A stretch of 64,000 bases of DNA, taken from Candidatus Obscuribacterales bacterium. GTDB lineage: Bacteria; Cyanobacteriota; Vampirovibrionia; Obscuribacterales; Obscuribacteraceae. Each line of letters opens with the position of its first letter. The first letter of the stretch is position 1. Below, piece by piece: positions 13,401 to 28,400 of the stretch. Location: the NCBI GenBank assembly GCA_019744775.1, contig JAIETZ010000002.1:186001-250000 (forward strand), read 5' to 3'. The notes under the pieces are model-generated. The model saw only the letters and a program-made list of their open reading frames with translations. It ran no database searches and had not been told where the DNA came from. A program made the translations under genes and the position numbers.

Positions 13401-16400
13401 TGCCATTGCTCAATATAACGTTGCCTGTGTAAACCGACAGATTAACGTTGCCACCTGAGGTTGTGGAAGAAGTATTGATTTCACCAGCAACGAGAATATC
13501 GCCCAGAGCACTTATATCGACTTGACCGGCTTGGGCGCCACCCATGGCTCCAATTGTCATGCCGCCAGTTGTTCCAGATAGACTGACTGTTCCATTCAGA
13601 GCTAGCGCTTGAACGTTACCACCAAAGTTAGAGTTGGCACTGCCTGTCTGGATGCCGCCCATTGTCGACATGTTGATGCTTTCACCGGAAGACAAGTAAA
13701 CATTGCCGCCGTTAAGTCCTTGCGTGCTAATGCCCCAGGCAACATTGATGCCGCCGCCGGCGGAAACTTCAACGCGACCGGCATTGCCCAAAGAAGCTGT
13801 TGTAATCAAGTTAGCGCCGCCAACTTGATTTTGACTGAAGGCACCGATACCACCTTGTGCTACAGTGATTTCAATATTACCGCCATTACCTTGCAACGAG
13901 CCTGTGTTTATTGAAAGCTCAGTTGCCGGGAAGATGTTTTCAAATATGACACCGGACTGACCAACAGAACCACCAGCTCCAGTCTGCGGCAGACCACCGG
14001 CACCAATCGTTGCCGGTAATGATTGACCGATGAATACGCTAACGTTGCCGCCATTGCCAAATGTCGTTGAGGTATCAACATAACGGCCAATTGTGTTAAC
14101 GGTGAAGTAGTTACCAAATACCAGGTCACCTTGAGCAATGCCGACAGTAACATTGCCGCCGAAGTTCGTCGATGCCGTGGAAATGCCGTAGTCGATAAAT
14201 ATGTTGCTGCCGGCCATCAAGGTAACATCACCGGATTGCAAGTTGCCTGCTGTGTTAATTGTCGGTCCGTTGCTAGCGCCAACAAAGGAAATGCTGCCGT
14301 TAAGCGCTTGAGCGGTGAAGCTGCCGCCGACATTGGAGCCAACTGCTTCAAAGCCGCCGTAATCACTAACTGTAATTGAGCCGCCTGACTGCAAGGTAAT
14401 GTTGCCGCCCAGATTACCGTCTGTGGCAATTGACCAGACGCTGTTCAAGCTACCGCCGACGTAGGCGTTAAAGGCACCAGCTTGCTGACCGGTGAAGCCA
14501 ACAGCATTTCCATTACCGGTGACGAAGTGTACGCCGCCAACCGATGTTGAATTGAAGTTGCCTTGGTTGCCCGCCATGATTGCAATATTGATAAAGCCGG
14601 AATTAGCAGCTGACGAACTTGTTAGTACTTGTTCGGATGTGCCAAGCACGGTGTTATTGAAGACCAAGCCGCTATTGCCATTGCTTGGAGCTTCACCAAT
14701 AATGAATTGCACGTTGCCACCATTTAGATTAGCTGCGGTGGCATTGATGTAGTCATCTGCAGGCAGACCAAAGACAATGTTGCCGCCTGAAGTAATTAAG
14801 TTGACGTTGCCGGCTGTAGTCGAAGAGCTTGTGTCGATCTTAGAGTTGATGGTCACTCCGGAGCCGGCAGCAAGCATGACATTGCCGCTGGCAAGAGCGC
14901 CATTTGTAGCAAGCGCTGGACTATCACCATTTGCTACCGTCACTTGACCTTGTGGCGCAACTAAGTTGACGTTGTTACCATAGAAGCTGCCGGTTGCTGT
15001 TACAACATCACCAGTCGCTACGCTGCCGCCGATACTGTAGAGACCAAGGAAGCCGGCTTCTTTCGAGCCTGAAGTGGAAACACCTTGATTGATATTGATA
15101 TCGCCACGACTGTAAACAACGAAGCTTGAGCCATTGCCTGATGTGGAATTGACATTCAATGTATCAACGTCGACAACGGATTTGGAAATAATCGGCACGA
15201 TCAGGTTGTTGTAGCCCTTCGTATCCATCTTCACATCAACGTTGACGCCGGCGATAGTGTCGTAACCTGCCGGATTGAAGAAGCTAATATCTGTATTGCT
15301 GACTGTAATTGTTGTATCGGATACGATGCTGTCGCCACCACCGGAGCTGACTAAGTGCTCAGCAATATTCAAGTTGCCTGTTGGCACTCCAGCGGTCGAG
15401 CCAGTTGTAATTGTGGCAGTTGCAGCAAGCACAGCAATACCGCCAGGGGCAGTATTTCCGGATACTGTTCTCAAATCGCCGGTGACGATATCACGTCCTG
15501 ATGAGATAAACAGATCACCACCAACAGCACCGGTAATTGCTTGGCTTGCGTTGTTGGAGAGATCAATGTGACCGACAGTTACATCTCCCAAGGCAGCAAT
15601 ACCGACAGCAGCACCGGCACCCAATGCACTTGTGGCGTTGCCTGTAATATTACCCAGCGTTGCTGCGCTATTTGCAAGATCAGCGCTGACGACAACCAAG
15701 TGACCACCGGATGTTCCACTCAAGTTGATATTGCCGATATTCATAGCAACGCCACCTTGACCGGAGGCATCGCTTTGTCCGGAAGCTGCTACAAAGATGT
15801 CTCCACCGATTCCGGAATCAGATCCAGCATGTAAGTTGAATTCAGCAGAAGCAACGGAAGATGTTAATACGGCAGCGTCCAAATTACCGTTGAACATTGG
15901 GCGAGCAAGAGTTGCACCGGAATCAACAATTGCCAGTTGAGCATCACTTGGTGAAGCATTGAGAATAATTGTGCCGCCATGTCCGTCGCCCTTAACTGAC
16001 ATACCTTTAACACCATAGGCACCGGCAATGTCTGCCGTGTCAGAACCAGCTGTGATTGAATTGGCGGCTGTAATTAATATTGTGCCGCCGAATCCCTTAT
16101 TGCTGGCAGAAGCATTCACGTTGGTGACATCGACAGCTCCGTTTTCAGCTTCGATGATGACTTGACCGCCGACACTGTTAAGTCCGGAAGCACGTGCTGC
16201 GATATTACCGTCAACAGTGACGCCATCTGTTCCGGAAGCCTTCAGCAAGATGCCGCCGGCAGAACCACCTTGCGAGGAAACATTTACGTCTCCAGCCAAA
16301 TCAATTGCACCGGAGCGAGAAATAAGCGATACATGTCCACCGGTTGCGGCGAAGCCGTAACTATCATTAACGCCATTGGCGAGCAGGTCACCACTGGTCG

Positions 16401-19400
16401 TCACTATGTCACCGGCTGTCTGAGCGTTGATTATTCCACCGGCAGCTAACTTGCCTTGACCTGTTACGTTAACATCTCCGTCAATCGTGAGCGAACCTTC
16501 AGCGGCTAATACACTGAGAACACCACCATTGCCGGTTCCTACTCCGTGATTACCAGAGAGATCAACACCGCCTGTCAGGCTGACATTTCCACTCTGCGAA
16601 ACGATGTTGAGCACACCGCCATTGGCATTAGCCTGTCCTTGCGCGACTATTCCACCTGCTGTTATGTCGCCAGCAGCGTTCAATGTAATGTGCGTGCCTG
16701 TATAACCGGAGCCGTTAGTATTAGCTGTTAAGTCATTGAGTGTAATCGAACCACCGGAAGCAGCTAGATTGACAAAGCCTGCTGTTGCTTGAGACAGACC
16801 TGATACATTAATGTCGCTGGCGTTTATATTGCCTTGAGCAAACAACGAGAGATTGCCGCCGGCAGTTCCTGTTCCAGACGATGTAAGTGTGAGATTAGCA
16901 GCGGTCACATTTTCCAACGAGATCATCGTAGCTGCGCCACCGGCGCCGCCATTGGTGCCGGAAGCTATGATTTGAGCAGAGCCTGCAACGATTGCTCCAC
17001 CGCTTGAAACAAACACATCACCGGCGCCCGTATTTTTGCCGGAAGCACTTGTTGTGATGTTGTCGCCAATTGTTACAGGTCCATAGGCGCTTTCAATGTT
17101 GACTCCGCCGCCGGAACCAAAACTACCTGTTGCAGAAATAGCATCTGTAATTAATCCGTACTGACTGTCTGTTGAAAGATGGACAGAACCAGCACTGCCA
17201 TTTAAGTTGTTAGTGACAATTGAAGTTGGCGCATTGACAGCACTTGTGCCGTTAGCTGTCAAATCAATATCAAAGCCTGCAGTTGCATAAAGTGGTGATG
17301 TTGCATCTGACAACAATGAACTACCTGATAGGAAGCTCAAGGAAGAAGATATGCTGGCTGCACCGCTTCTACCCGAACCAGTGTCGTTAGAGTAAGTCGT
17401 CAGAGCTGCAAGGTTGGTGCCCGCTGCAGAACTTGAACGCAACGACATGCTGGCAACAAATGAAGCGTCATCAGCAACGAATCTAATGGCACCGCCTGAA
17501 GCGTTATCGAGACCGGCACTTAGGAGATCGTCAACGTAAATAGAGCCGTTAGCCGAAATCATCGATATTGCACCAGCTGCATTGCCGGATCCTGTTCCGT
17601 GAGCATCAATTACTCCACCGTCATTGAGAGTATTGCCTGTCCACGAGCCAACTATCAAGTTACCGAGATAAGTATTGAGATTGACAGCACCACCAGAGGA
17701 AACGGTAGATGACGTATCAATTGAACGCTCCGGATTAGCTCCTATCGTTCCTGCGATAGCAATTGACTCACCAAAGATATTGACCGAGCCACCGGCAGCA
17801 CTTGTTGAGGCAGTAGATACTCCATTGAGGTTAACTTCGCCAAGAGCAAACAATTCAACTGCGCCACCTGAGTTGGTGACATTACCGCCGACTGCGATGT
17901 CACCGACAGCTGCCACGCTGAGCGGGCTTTGATTATTGCTTGTGGCATTGCCTGCCACTGTAAGCGAACCGTCAACCACAAATGGTGCGGTGAATGTTTC
18001 ATTTACCGTATTGAAAGTGAGGCTGGCAACATTCACGTCACCAGCAAGTACGCCGGCGTTCAATCCATATTGTGTGGCGCCTACTTGAGCCAGAGGCTGC
18101 GCATCCGGTCCTACTGTAATAACCAAATTACCGGTAGCATTTGCCGCTGTAAGCACGCCTCCTGCGTATGTACTATTGGTTTCAAGCAGTGGGAAGTAAC
18201 CGAAGTTGCCGTCTGCTCCTGAGCTTATAGTAAATGTTGTTAGAGTGGTCAATGACGGCAAGGTGAGTGTACCGTTGGACATCACTACTGCATTGCCGGC
18301 TAAAGAGCCTTCACCAGTTACGACCAGCGATGGCAGTGCCGAATTGGCGGAAGTGCCCAAGGAAATAAATACGTTGCCGCCTTCACCAAGCGGTGAATTG
18401 GAACCTACATCAATTGTGTTTCCAGAGCCATTAAGCTGTCCGGCAGAAATGATTGCCACGCTACCACCAACTTCAGGAGCCGTAGCAGTCAAATTGCCAT
18501 TTAAGGTAATTACACTTTCAGTTGGATTAACGCCGAATGCAAATAATTCAATCAAACCACCCTTGCCGTATCTGGTAGATGAGTTAGATGAGGCATCTAC
18601 ATCGCCATTAACTGTAATGTTTGATCCAGCTGCCAGTCGAAGTTGTCCGCCGTCACCTAGTCCGCCGGCATCGAGATTACCGACTGTGAGCGAGCCTTCA
18701 GCGGCAACCAGATTTGCAATACCACCCTTTGTATAACCGGAGACATCAACATCGCCTAGACTGACATCTTCCTTGGCAATAGCAGAGACAACGCCGCCTG
18801 TAGTCAGTGTTCCGCGTGCACTAATTGCTCCGCTTACAGTAACTGTGTCACCACCAAGAAGTACAACTGAACCACCGGACATGCCGTTGGCGGCAATGTC
18901 ACCGGATAGGTTGACGACGTCGGCACGAACTCGGACAGCGCCTGCTTGCGATGGCGTTGAGAAGGCACCGCTGGACAATTCAACTGCGCCGGCATTGAGA
19001 TCCGGTGTAACAACTGCCGAGGTTGACTTGTAGCCACCTAGGACACCACGTCTGACATCAACACTGATTGAGCCTGCCGTTCCTGAAGTAGCGCCTGTAT
19101 CAATGCTGCCGGCGATAAACGACAACATACCGGAAGATCCGGAAGCAAGGTTGCTTAGTTGTCCAGCGCCGGTACTGAATGTGAAGCTGCCGCCCATAGC
19201 CGCACCTGTTGCATTTACAAAGCGCGAAGCATCCGCTGTATTGGCATTGCCAAATACAAGATTGCCGTTTCTCAGATCAACTGTGACGTCACCACCAAAT
19301 CCGGATGAGCTTGTATTGATCTCATTAGCAACGAATGCGCCATGGTTGGCAATGATATTGACAGAGCCACCACGCTGAGCACTACTGGCGTTCACTGCAA

Positions 19401-22400
19401 CATTCGATACACCCAGACTGAGATTTACAGCGCCGGCAGCGGAGCTGAATGTTGCCGAACCGGCAGCGGAAGTTCCAGCCGTTTGAATATTGAAGGATGA
19501 TTCTGTTGTTCCATAAAGGTTCATGTCATAAAGACTGGAGACATTGATATTGCCACCCTTGGAAGCGCCTGTTGATGCGCTAATTGGTGAGTTAATCAAA
19601 CCACCTACGTTCATATTTAGATTGCCGCCGGCAACAGCACCTGTGGTATCAAAGTGAATTGGCAATCCGGAAGTAACTTGATGACCGTCGGCAATATTCA
19701 ATGTCATTGAACCGCCACTGCCAAGTGCGGATGCTGTTGTGAATGTTTGCTCGCCGCACAAGATGCAGTATGGAACAACCAGACCGGAGCTGAATACGCC
19801 ATCGGTAACGCCAATAAACATATTTACTTTTCCGCCATCTGCTCTTGAAGCCGTAGCGTCGATATCACGCAAGCCGACAGCCGCATCAGTGAATGTAATG
19901 TTGCCGGCAATTGAGGAAAGATTGATATTTCCTGCAGCACCGTTGCTTGATGTATTAATCTGACCGCCCAGAGTAACTTCACGCGATACGACATTTACAT
20001 CGCCTGAACGCATATCGGCGCTTGTGAAAATTGCTTGTCTTCCGGTTGCGCCTGATCCACCAGCTAGATTGACACTACCGAAGGCTGCCGATAGGTTGAC
20101 TTCGCCGCCGAGGACAGCAGCAGATGTATCAAACAGTGAATCACCAAGACTACCTGAATCGATGCTGCCTTGAGCAGACATTAGTAAAATATCGCCGGCT
20201 ATTGTTGGTTGTGAACCGGAGATGTTGGAAGTTGAAACACTGCCTACGGAGAGATCTTGAACTGCGACCAATGTTACTGTCGGTGTTGTGCCAACACCCA
20301 CGCCTAATGCAGCACTGCCGGCAACGTCAGCTTCGCCAACAGCAGATGTGAGATCCATGTCCTTCAAGGCAACCAATGGAGCTATCAAATAACCATTGCC
20401 ATTGGCATGGAAAGTGACATTGCCTGTTACGGATGAATAACCGGCTGTGCTGTAATTGCTAATGGCGCTTGGTGTAATTTCAACAGTTGAATTGCCCGAC
20501 AAAGCAATTGGCTCATCGCTCAATTGGGCAAATACGCCTATATTGTGAACAGGCGCAAATATTGTTCCGGCAACATTATTCTGACTGTTAGCAAGAATAA
20601 CCCAACCAGAATCCGCACCGTTCAATGAAACTACAGACATCAAGTCACCAAGAATTGAAGTATTCGACGAAATAAACAAATCGCCACCACGAGCATTTGC
20701 TGCCGGACTTGCTGCCGTGTTGGCTAAAGTGATATCGCCGGTTCTGACAGCGCCTAGTGCCCAGATTGCCACCGATGCACCGACGGCATTGACACCAGTT
20801 GCCGTACCGTTAATATCATCAACCAAAATACCCAATGAGGTTGCTGCGGTATCAATCATTACCACGCGTCCACCAGATGCACCGCTTACATTTATGTCTT
20901 GCAGCGATGCAGAATAATTACCGGTAGAAGCTGAACCACCAGCCATAACGTTTACAGTGCCACCGGCTCCGACATCTGAAGATGCGTTCACATTACCGGA
21001 AACTGCAAGCGCTCCTTGCGTATTCAATGTAACCGCACCGGCATCTGATCCTGCCGATGAAACATTTATTGCTCCGGCTACATTCATGTCGCCATATGAA
21101 CGGGCAACTAGCGAACCACCGCCGGCGCCGCTTAAGCCCTGTGCGGAGACAGAACCTATATCCAGGGTGCCCAAACTGCTATCAAATACCACTTGGCCAC
21201 CTGAATTTCCGGCACCTGTGGCGTTTGCAGTCACTGAATCGATGGCGATATTGCCGCCGTTTTGCGATCCTATATATATGGTTCCACCGTTGCCTCCGGC
21301 AGAACTTGCCGAAATTGCCGTGTCGCCCATATCAATAGAACCTTCAAAGCTGCGTATGGATACATTGCCTGCCGATCCGGTAAAGCTACCAGCCACACCT
21401 GCTGAAGTATTAACGGTAATTGCAGCGCCTTGATCAGCTACATCACCGCGGGCAAAGACATGTACTGATCCGGCTGTTTGTCTTGATGATGCACCGGAAG
21501 CATCGAGGTTGCCACCGATACTCACATCACCAGCGAATGCATCGATAGCAATTGAGCCGCCATTGCCGACGCCCGTGTGTTGATCGGCAGAAACATCAAT
21601 TCCCTGAGCGCCAACTGTTACATTGCCGTTGTCGGACATGAGATTGACAAAGCCACCATTGGCTCCGCTTGCTCCATAAACATCAGCTTGACTGACACTC
21701 AAGTCACCAGCTGCTGATATGCGCAACGAACCTGCCCACATATTATTGCCGGAACCTGAAGCGGTTATGCTCTGCGCACTGACCTCACCATTGGCTGCGC
21801 TTAATATGACATTGCCACCACTAGCATTTGTACCGCTTGCATTTAGAGAACCGGTAGCAAGAACATCGCCGGCATTCGAGAACATATAAATATTGCCACT
21901 GGTAACTTGACCTCCTTGGCTTGTCGCTGTTACACCGGCTGAGGTAATGTCACCGCCGGCTACATAAGTTACGCTGCCCGACTGAGCATTTACCAGGGCA
22001 GATGTATCAACGGTGCCTGCTTGTACACTGCCTGAAGCTACAACTGCTACGTTGCCGGAATCATGGAAGTCACCAGCTCCAGAGAGAGAGAGGTTGCTTG
22101 ACAGAGTAACATTGCCACCACTGTTTCTAACCAACAACGATCCGGCTGCATGCTCAGCGCTTGGATTGAAATCATTAACTGCTGAAGCAAGCACATTGCT
22201 CATCGACAAACCGGAAGCCGAAGAAGCCGACACACTGACAGAGCCACTTCCGGCGCTAGCATTTGTAACGGCAATATCACCTACATTAATCTGAGTATCG
22301 CTTGCGGCAAGTTCCAAACTAAATGAGTTTATTGCCGGACCATTCGTTGCACGGCTCAAGAATGTTGCATCATCAGCAATCAAGAAGGAGCCGGATAGTG

Positions 22401-25400
22401 ATATGCCGTTGCTTGTGCCTGCGCCGATATCGGCTTGCGTGCTAGTTGCGAAGTTGAGATAAGAACCATAACTGACGTTGTATGTAGCATCCGTCGACCA
22501 GGCAGAAAGCGATCCGATGCGACCACCGGCTGCCGATTGGATTGCAATGCCTCCAGCGTTTGCATCTGCTTCACCGAAAGCAACTACATCATTCAACATT
22601 ACTTGTCCAAATGAACTAATCGTGACATTACCGGAGACGCTGCCATTGGTAATGCTATTGCTGTAGATATTGCCACCGGAGACAAGCGCGCCATTGACGA
22701 AGTTGCCGACGACAGTTGAGCCGTTGAAGGACAGGAGATTGACGTCGCCGCCTTGTCCGCCGCTGCCGGAGCTATACGTATTAATCGAAGCATTACTGAA
22801 CATCGATGAGTCTGAGCCGGTAATACTTACTTGACTGCCGAATACTGAAACAAATCCCGAACAACAAGCTGACGCGGTGCTAATGCTTCCGGCTACAGAA
22901 ACAGCTTGTCTGGCTGCCAGTTGCACAGAAGACGAATCAGCTGGTGAAGCCGTTGTCACATTGCCTGTTACATTCAATTGACCGCCGGCAAATACAGAAA
23001 CTGCAGCGCTGCCGGTTGCTGTATCTAGTTGACCAAGGGTGACATTACCTGTTGCTACAAGCGGAGCAACAAATCCAACTGCCGTGCCTCCTGAGAATGT
23101 CACATTACCCAGAGTGAGATTACCTGGCAGCACGCCTGGAGCAAGAGCGTAAGTAACGCCGCTATTTAGATTTTGGATGCTGGGCAAGGCATTTGGCGAA
23201 ACTGTAATCATCCAGTTATCGCTTGTCGCTTGAGCTGTTGAGAATACACCGCCGGCATAAGTTGTATTAGCCGGTCCAACTGTGAATGTGCCGATATTAC
23301 TTCCGGGGTTAGATGTGCCGGAACCGGATGCGACACCACCAAGGCTTACGGCATAACCCATAATTCCACCAGAGCCGCCATTTACATTGAAAGTTGCTCC
23401 ACTAACTGTGGAGTTGGCAGATAAGAAGATATTTCCGCCTTCACCACCTTGACCGCTTGCTGAAGCGTTAATAGTGTACGTGCCACCAATTGTGCCGCCG
23501 GAAACAACAGCTACATTACCGCCAGTGTCAACACCTGTCGCATTGACATTGGCATTTAGAGTCACAGCGGAATTACCTAGATTTACAGCAACAAAAGTGC
23601 CACCCAAACCGGCATCTGTGCTGGCTGATGTTCCATTCAAATTAACAAGTCCATTTAGGGTAATGCCATTGCCTGCAAATATTGTCGCTTGACCGCCGGA
23701 CATTGCACCAGTAGCGGACAGTGCGGCAACGCCGGCACCAGCTGATCCTACGGTGACCGATCCGTTGAGCGATGCGACGTATAAGTTACCGCCAGCATAG
23801 AGATTAGCGCCGCTGGTACTGCCCAAAGCGTCAGCATAGAGTTGAGCACCGTTATTGAGGATGACATTTCCGGAAGCTACAAGGTTAATTGCTCCGCCAT
23901 CCATGCTTATGCCTGACGCAATGACGTCGGCTGACTGTGTGAGCGTACCGCCCGCCTTCATTGTTGCCACACCACCTGATTGACCGGACACATCAACTGT
24001 CCAGTTGGACGCAATATTGTCGCCGGCAGATATAAGCACCATGCCGCCTTTGCCGAACTCAGAAGAAGCATCAAAGGTGGCGGCGTTGCTTCCAAGATTA
24101 CCGTCATAACTCAAGACTCTTATATTGCCGCCGGAACCATATGTTGTTGAAGCATCAATTGCTGTTGCTGCCGTGAAGCCTGTGGTTGCGGTTGTTTGCA
24201 AGGTCAAATTGACATTGCCTGCCGAACCTTCAAATCCGGATACATCAATTAAGTTGGCTGTCAGATCACCTTGCGCAACCACAATATCAACGTTGCCACC
24301 CAGTCCATGCGATGAAGCATCGATTGCTCTGTTGACAGACACGTCACCGGCAGAAGTCAGAGCAATATTACCACCGAAATCATATCCCTGGCTGGAGAGT
24401 GAAACTCCTGAATCAGTGTTGACCGTCAAGTCGCCGCCAAGACCGGATAAGCGGATGGAGCCTGCAACAGCTGCACCATTTGCATTCACACCACCATTGA
24501 GTGTTAAAGTGCCACCAGAGGCAATGTTTACATCACCACCAACTTGTCCTTGAGCGTTGACGGAAGTACGGACACCTAGATTGCCCTTGCTATAGATATT
24601 GACTGAGCCGGCCTTGCCATAGTTCGCGGATGTATCTATAGAATAGGCATTGAATGAATTGCAACAGCTGTAATCACCAAGCAATTGGAGATACGAATAA
24701 TTGCCGCCATCTGCATGAGTTGAGCTTGCCTGCATACTGCCGGCATATAGTCCTGAGAGTCCACCTGTTTGCTCAAGTGATGAGCCAATTAGAATATTGA
24801 TGTCACCGGCATTGCCGATACTGCCGGAAGTTGTAATGGCTGTGCCTGTATTGAGCGCGATATTGCCCCAGAGAGCGCTCAAGGAAACATTGCCGCCTTC
24901 TGTTGTTGATGAGGCATTTATTGTGTCGTTAATGGCAATTGATCGTGATGCAGCCAAGACAATGTCACCAGCTTTGACGTTGCCGTAAGAAACTGCCGTG
25001 CTGCCATTGCTCATTAAGGAAATAGAACCGTTGTCAGCAATGACACTAACATTGCCGCCATATGATGAACCTGAAGCATTCAAGTCACCACCAGTCAGCG
25101 TAATATTCGATTGTGAATACAACTTGATGTCGCCGGCTTGAACTCCGGTTGTTGTCGGCGACCAAGCAGCATTTATCTGACCACGAACCATCACATCCAT
25201 GTCGCCGCCAACTACATCACCGTTCATGTACATATTTAGCGAAGCGCCACCGATTTGCGCAGCAGCATAAGCATTTATGGTCAACGAACCACCTTGTCCG
25301 CCAGTCGATGTCATATTAATGCTGTTCTCAACACAACAAGGAATGTTATTGAATACCAGGAAGCCACTGTTGCCGGCCGTGCCGCCAACACCTATCAGCT

Positions 25401-28400
25401 GTCCACCGCTTAACGGACCACGACCAATGAGCACGTTGATATCACCGGCGCGTCCGGCAGATGTCGTGTCCGCATATCTACCGTGTGCGCCTGTCGGATT
25501 ATTCAAAGCAACATTGCCGGTAACAGTCATCCAGTCGATATTGCCTGCAGAGTAGAAGCCGGATGTTAGTGTGCCGGCGTTATTTAGTATTCCGCTGCCG
25601 GCCATCATTAACACATCGCCACCACGATCGGTTGCCGACGTGTCAACCGACATACCGCCATTGGTCAATGTAATAGCGTTGTTCAGAGCAGACAAAGTGA
25701 CGCTGCCAGCGCGAGTAACAGCTGAAGTATCAATTCCAGTTGAACCCGGAGCAGCTGCATTTACTGAAACAGAACCGTTTACAGATGCAAGCGCTACATT
25801 TCCACCGACTAGCGAACCGCTGGTATTTATGTTGCTCGTTAGCAAAGTGCCTAGTGAGACGACTGTTACCGAATCAGCATTGTCTGAATTTGCCGAAGTT
25901 ATTGTGCCTAGAGTTGCAGATGCTCCACGGAATATCAGAGGCACGATAAGTCTACTTTCGCCACCGGTATTCATCGTGAAGTTAGCAACGGTAGTAGCTG
26001 TGTAACCGCCTGGGTTGTAGCCGGAAATTCCGTTTATGGAAACTTCAGTTGCTGCAGTTGGTGCTGTTGGTCCGACAACACCTGTTTGATAAAGCATGTT
26101 GTTGACAAAGCTACCACCGGACAGTACCTGACCAGCAGTTAAGTTAGTGGCTGTCGAAACAGCACTTCCCTGAGCAATTATCAAAGCGCCGGATAATGCC
26201 GCGTTGCCGGCAACGTTGACACTTGTATCAAATACGCTGCCACCAGCACCAGCGAAGAAGCTGCCACCCATGGCACCCGATGCAGGTGTGGCATTGGAAA
26301 CGCCCAATTGAACGGTTCCCACTGTAACATCACCAAGTCCGGCAATACCAACAGATGCTCCAACACCTGTGGCAGCGCCGGCTGTACCTGTTATGTTACC
26401 GAGTTGCACCATCGACGCAGCCGTGTCAACTCCGGCAATCAGAGCACGTCCACCGTTGGCACCGGATAGGTTGATATTGCCTTGCAAGATACTGGCATTA
26501 ATTGTTCCATTGCTGGCTACATACTGGTAGTTGCCACCAGACAATAACGTAATTGTTCCACCATCGGAAGAATTGTCAGGGCTGGCAACCGAAATATTTG
26601 CTGCACTACCTGTAAGTGCTGAAAGCAGCTGAGAAACAGTCATGCTTGAGGCATTAGTCGGTGATGCAGGGCAGATGCAATCTGCAGCAGTAATATTGAC
26701 CGTGCCGGAATTCGCACCATTCATTGCTTGAGCTGTAATATCGCCGGTGAATACTGAGCCAGTGTTGTTGGCAATTAATACACGTCCAACCTGGTTGCCT
26801 GCGCCCTGGGCACTAGTGGTTATGCTGCCTGTCGTAATGTCACCGCCAACATAAGCACCAAGGATCACATCACCTGAATGGTTATTAGCAGCCGATGTAT
26901 TGACAATGCCAAGTTCCAATCCTGTAGTAGAACCAAGCAGAACAAGTGAACCGGCACGACCGGCACCAAGGTTGACCGTAACAATATCGCGCAAGACATT
27001 TGGTCCAACCATTGTTCCAGTCAGGCTGGATGTGTCATTGCTATTAGTACCATCTGTCAATACAGTTGAACCATTTTCAAATGTCAATGTAGGATTGAGC
27101 GAAACATAACCCGCGCCACCGGATAAGCTTCCTACTACTCTTCCGTTCGGGAAGAGTGCGTCGGTGTCTGGTGCGACACCGGAAGCTGATCCGGTAGCAA
27201 ATGTTAGTCGACCGGCTGCGCCTGAGCCTGTGTCGTTAAGATACGTGCTACCCGTGCCACTGAAGTAAGCGGCAGCGCTTGTTGCTGTTGTTGAGCGAGT
27301 AACCAATGAGCCGACATTGAATACTTCGCGTCCCGAGTCAATGAAAATGTCGCCGCCATTAGCGTTGGATAGACCAGCAGCAACTAAATTACCGGTGGTC
27401 AATACTCCAAAGCGAGCATTGGCTTGTTGCAAGCCCCATTGCGTAATCTTGTCGGCTTGAACAATAATGTCGCCGGCTGTATTACCAGCAAATGATGTGC
27501 TTGTATTTACGTCACCAATAGTGACATTTGAGCCACCGACGGCCATTACACGTCCGCCATTGCTTGCCAGGCTGCCTATGGCAATGCTATTGGCAAACAA
27601 ATTGCCGGTTGACAGAACAAGTGTTTCAGCGCTTGTCGACAGCGGCGCCAGTAAATTGATGTTGCCGGAGCGACCGGAACCGGTGCCGGATGTAACTACA
27701 TCACCGTTGATGGCAACAATTGCGGTCTCGCCAATCACCGTTACGGAGCCGGCGTTGAAGTTAAGACTATTCAGTGCCGAGTAGAAACCTGTTGTAATAG
27801 CAGGCGTGCCGGCTGCGGCTGCACCTATTGTGATATTTGGAGCGTTGTTGCCGGCGCCAATGTAGATGCTACCGCTTGTGGCATTAGCAATTGCCGTTGT
27901 CGGCAATGTAGACACGCTCTTAGTTGAATTGAGCGTAGCTAACGACATAGAGCCTTTAGAGAAGAGTAACAATGGTGCCGATGAGCCATTGCTGCCTGTC
28001 AGTCCTGTTACCGAACCACCAACTGTCATCGTCGGCATTACCAATGGAACAAGCAATGAGGAATCGCCATTGGTGCTGACTGTCAAATCACCGGTTGTAT
28101 TAATGGATTGATTGAGTGGTATGAATGTACCAGCCGGCAGCACCCACGAATTAGTAGTTACGCCGCCTACAACTTCAGATATTGTTGGCGCTGCATAAGA
28201 GGCTGCTGATCCAGGTAGAGATCCGGAAGCTGTTCCTTGCGGACTGACTGTAATTTGATAGCTTGATGTTGAGGACGTAAAGCCTGGGAACACATTTAGT
28301 CCCTGATAAGTTCCGCTTGTTGGAATATTCGGGAATATTCCAACGCCACCGTAGCTGGCAGACGATACTGACGGTACATTCAAAACGGCCGTGCCTAATT

